This document shows, in pieces, positions 6,320 through 7,634 of a stretch of DNA of 7,634 nucleotides. How positions within the stretch are numbered: the stretch's first letter is position 1; each line of letters opens with the position of its first letter. The notes beneath the pieces are model-generated. The model made no database searches. It was given only the letters and a program-made list of their open reading frames with translations, and was not told the origin of the DNA. The translations under genes were made by a program, and so were the position numbers. Source of the stretch: Solobacterium sp. (GTDB lineage: Bacteria; Bacillota_I; Bacilli_A; Erysipelotrichales; Erysipelotrichaceae); contig JABZMB010000060.1 in assembly GCA_015256455.1 (NCBI GenBank), forward strand, positions 1 to 7,634, written 5' to 3'.

Positions 6320-7269
6320 GAATGAACCTCCTTATTCCTTTTGAAACGATGGAGAAACGCCTGTAATTGTGGTGCATGTTTCACTAACATCATCAAAATT
6401 AACACAACAGAATATACGAGCATACGATAATCACTAACACTACGTAATACTTCTGGAAGTAATGTAAGAACACTTGCGGAAACGATAGAGCCAAAGATAT
6501 TACCCATACCACCTAATACAACCATAACCAAGATTTCAATCGACTTATCTAATGTAAATACACTAGGTTGTAAGAAGCCCATGTAATGCGCGTATAAAGC
6601 ACCACCTACACCCGCAAAGAATGCTGAGTATAGGAACGTAATAATTTTATACTTCTGCGTATTAATACCAGAAGATTCAGCCGCAATCTCATCCTCACGA
6701 ATCGCAATAATCGAACGACCATGTCGAGAATGAATTAGCGATAACGACAAGAACACCGTAATCGCAGCTAAAGCGAATGCCCATGTAAATGTAGTATTCT
6801 TTGCGATTGCAGAATAACCACCAGCACCACCCAATACTTTTAAGTTGATAAGTACATTACGTACAATTTCACCAAAGGCTAATGTAATGATTGCGAGATA
6901 GTCTCCACGTAAACGTAGGGTTGGCAAACAAACAAGAAGACCTAAAATCATCGCAACGATACCACCGATGAGAATCGCAATTGGAAATTCAATGATAGGT
7001 AATAAACGCATCGACTTTGTGAATACCGCAGAAGCGTAGGCTCCAGCAGCCATAAAGCCCGCATGACCTAGCGCAAGTTCACCAAGGAAACCTGCTGTCA
7101 TATTTAAAGATACCGTTAAGATTACATTGATACAGATTGTAATCAAGATACCTTGCCAATAACTCTTTAACACACCAATACGCATTAGTACAACGAGCAA
7201 GATATATCCTAGTGCAGTAATGCCAAATTCGAGTAGGAGTCTGTTTTTTAAATTGAGTTTCTTCATCAC
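6316..7269 (-). CDS. livM: LivM, permease of the branched-chain amino acid ABC importer
   Basis: A 317-residue, very hydrophobic permease of the LivM type (BPD_transp_2 family). Typical LivM motifs are L-G-E-L-A-L-G-H-A-G-F-M-A-A-G-A-Y (62-78), L-R-L-R-G-D-Y-L-A-I (118-127) with T-L-A-F-G-E-I-V-R (129-137), and the ATPase-contacting loop G-R-S-I-I-A-I-R-E-D-E-I-A-A-E (184-198). Further along are V-L-G-G-M-G-N-I-F-G-S (251-261) and a basic C-terminal tail. It forms the membrane channel with LivH. The start is uncertain by one codon: GTG at 7269 directly abuts the livH stop, and ATG follows at 7266. GGAG of the last livH codons is nine bases before the GTG, which slightly favours it. The protein is essentially the same either way. 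Confidence 0.95.
   Translation of the reverse strand: MMKKLNLKNRLLLEFGITALGYILLVVLMRIGVLKSYWQGILITICINVILTVSLNMTAGFLGELALGHAGFMAAGAYASAVFTKSMRLLPIIEFPIAILIGGIVAMILGLLVCLPTLRLRGDYLAIITLAFGEIVRNVLINLKVLGGAGGYSAIAKNTTFTWAFALAAITVFLSLSLIHSRHGRSIIAIREDEIAAESSGINTQKYKIITFLYSAFFAGVGGALYAHYMGFLQPSVFTLDKSIEILVMVVLGGMGNIFGSIVSASVLTLLPEVLRSVSDYRMLVYSVVLILMMLVKHAPQLQAFLHRFKRNKEVHS
6327..6333 (-). promoter_or_regulatory. livG ribosome binding site inside the livM 3' end
   Basis: AAGGAGG is read as part of the Lys-Glu-Val codons near the livM C-terminus and stands seven bases before the livG ATG. The livM TGA and livG ATG overlap as ATGA at 6319-6316. Confidence 0.85.
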
Positions 7270-7634
7270 TTACACCTTCTCCTTTACATTCTTTCCTAGA
7301 ATACCAGCTGGTTTAAATACCAACATCAAAATCAAAATCGCAAATACAATCGTATCTGTTAACTGAGAGGAAATATATGCCTTGGTCATAGCTTCCACCA
7401 TTCCAAGGATAAACGCACCAATTACCGCACCTGGGATTGAACCGATTCCACCAAGTACCGCCGCAATAAACGCCTTAATACCAGGTAAAGAACCTAGGGT
7501 TGGATTAATCATTGGATAACAATTTGCATAAAGAATACCCGCAATTGCCGCAAGAGCACAGCCAATCGCAAACGTTAAGCTAATTGTAGTATCAACGTTA
7601 ATTCCCATTAACTTGGCAGCACCTTCATCCTCTG
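7270..7634 (-). CDS. livH: LivH, permease of the branched-chain amino acid ABC importer (5' end outside window)
   Basis: The frame is open to the right edge, so this is the C-terminal 120 residues or so of a protein usually near 290-300. It is not a short gene starting at the ATG at 7608, because the upstream codons (E-D-E-G-A-A-K-L before M-G-I-N) continue the conserved cytoplasmic loop of LivH. In known LivH proteins this loop reads A-E-D-x4-A-x-L-M-G-I-N. Further LivH features are A-L-A-A-I-A-G, G-I-K-A-F-I-A-A-V-L-G-G-I-G-S-I-P-G-A and the C-terminal F-K-P-A-G-I-L-G. It pairs with LivM to form the membrane pore. The stop codon at 7272-7270 directly abuts the livM start. The substrate-binding protein gene (LivJ/LivK type) often sits upstream of livH, so it may lie beyond the right edge. 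Confidence 0.93.
   Translation of the reverse strand, partial: EDEGAAKLMGINVDTTISLTFAIGCALAAIAGILYANCYPMINPTLGSLPGIKAFIAAVLGGIGSIPGAVIGAFILGMVEAMTKAYISSQLTDTIVFAILILMLVFKPAGILGKNVKEKV

Noticed and set aside
7270..7608. A short 112-residue gene starting at the ATG at 7608
   Set aside because: The frame stays open to the right edge and the upstream codons match the conserved LivH loop, so this ATG is an internal methionine of livH.

Overview
The window looks like AT-rich chromosomal sequence from a low-GC Gram-positive bacterium (Bacillota). The support is strong AGGAGG-type ribosome binding sites before most genes, closely packed genes all on the minus strand, and protein families typical of that phylum. 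A host in the Erysipelotrichia or Clostridia is a guess; the sequence alone does not settle it. No RNA gene, insertion sequence, phage gene, CRISPR array or long repeat was seen, and no stretch over 300 bases lacks a gene.

Transcription runs from right to left. The right half (7634 down to 4157) is a branched-chain (hydrophobic) amino acid ABC importer operon: livH (its 5' end lies outside the window), livM, livG, livF, then a CBS-CBS-ACT protein of the AcuB type. These genes abut or overlap, and three of the Shine-Dalgarno (SD) sites lie in the last codons of the gene before. An intrinsic terminator hairpin at 4122-4147 closes this unit. No substrate-binding protein gene is visible; it may lie upstream of livH, beyond the right edge.

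The left half (4094 down to 1) is a second run of five genes: a small membrane protein of unknown function, a VTT-domain (TVP38/TMEM64, DedA superfamily) membrane protein, a type IV prepilin peptidase (ComC/PilD type), a four-helix membrane protein whose soluble part looks like an EF-Tu domain-2-like beta-barrel followed by an SseB-like domain, and an M29 metallo-aminopeptidase cut by the left edge. The last three are tightly spaced.

The liv genes and the aminopeptidase both concern amino acid supply: import of branched-chain amino acids on one side, release of amino acids from peptides on the other. The ACT domain of the AcuB-like protein could sense the imported amino acids. The prepilin peptidase is an orphan here, with no pilin, ATPase or platform gene nearby. 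The most unusual gene is the membrane-anchored SseB-like protein. Most of the rest is ordinary core-genome content, and I found no clear sign of a defence system or mobile island.
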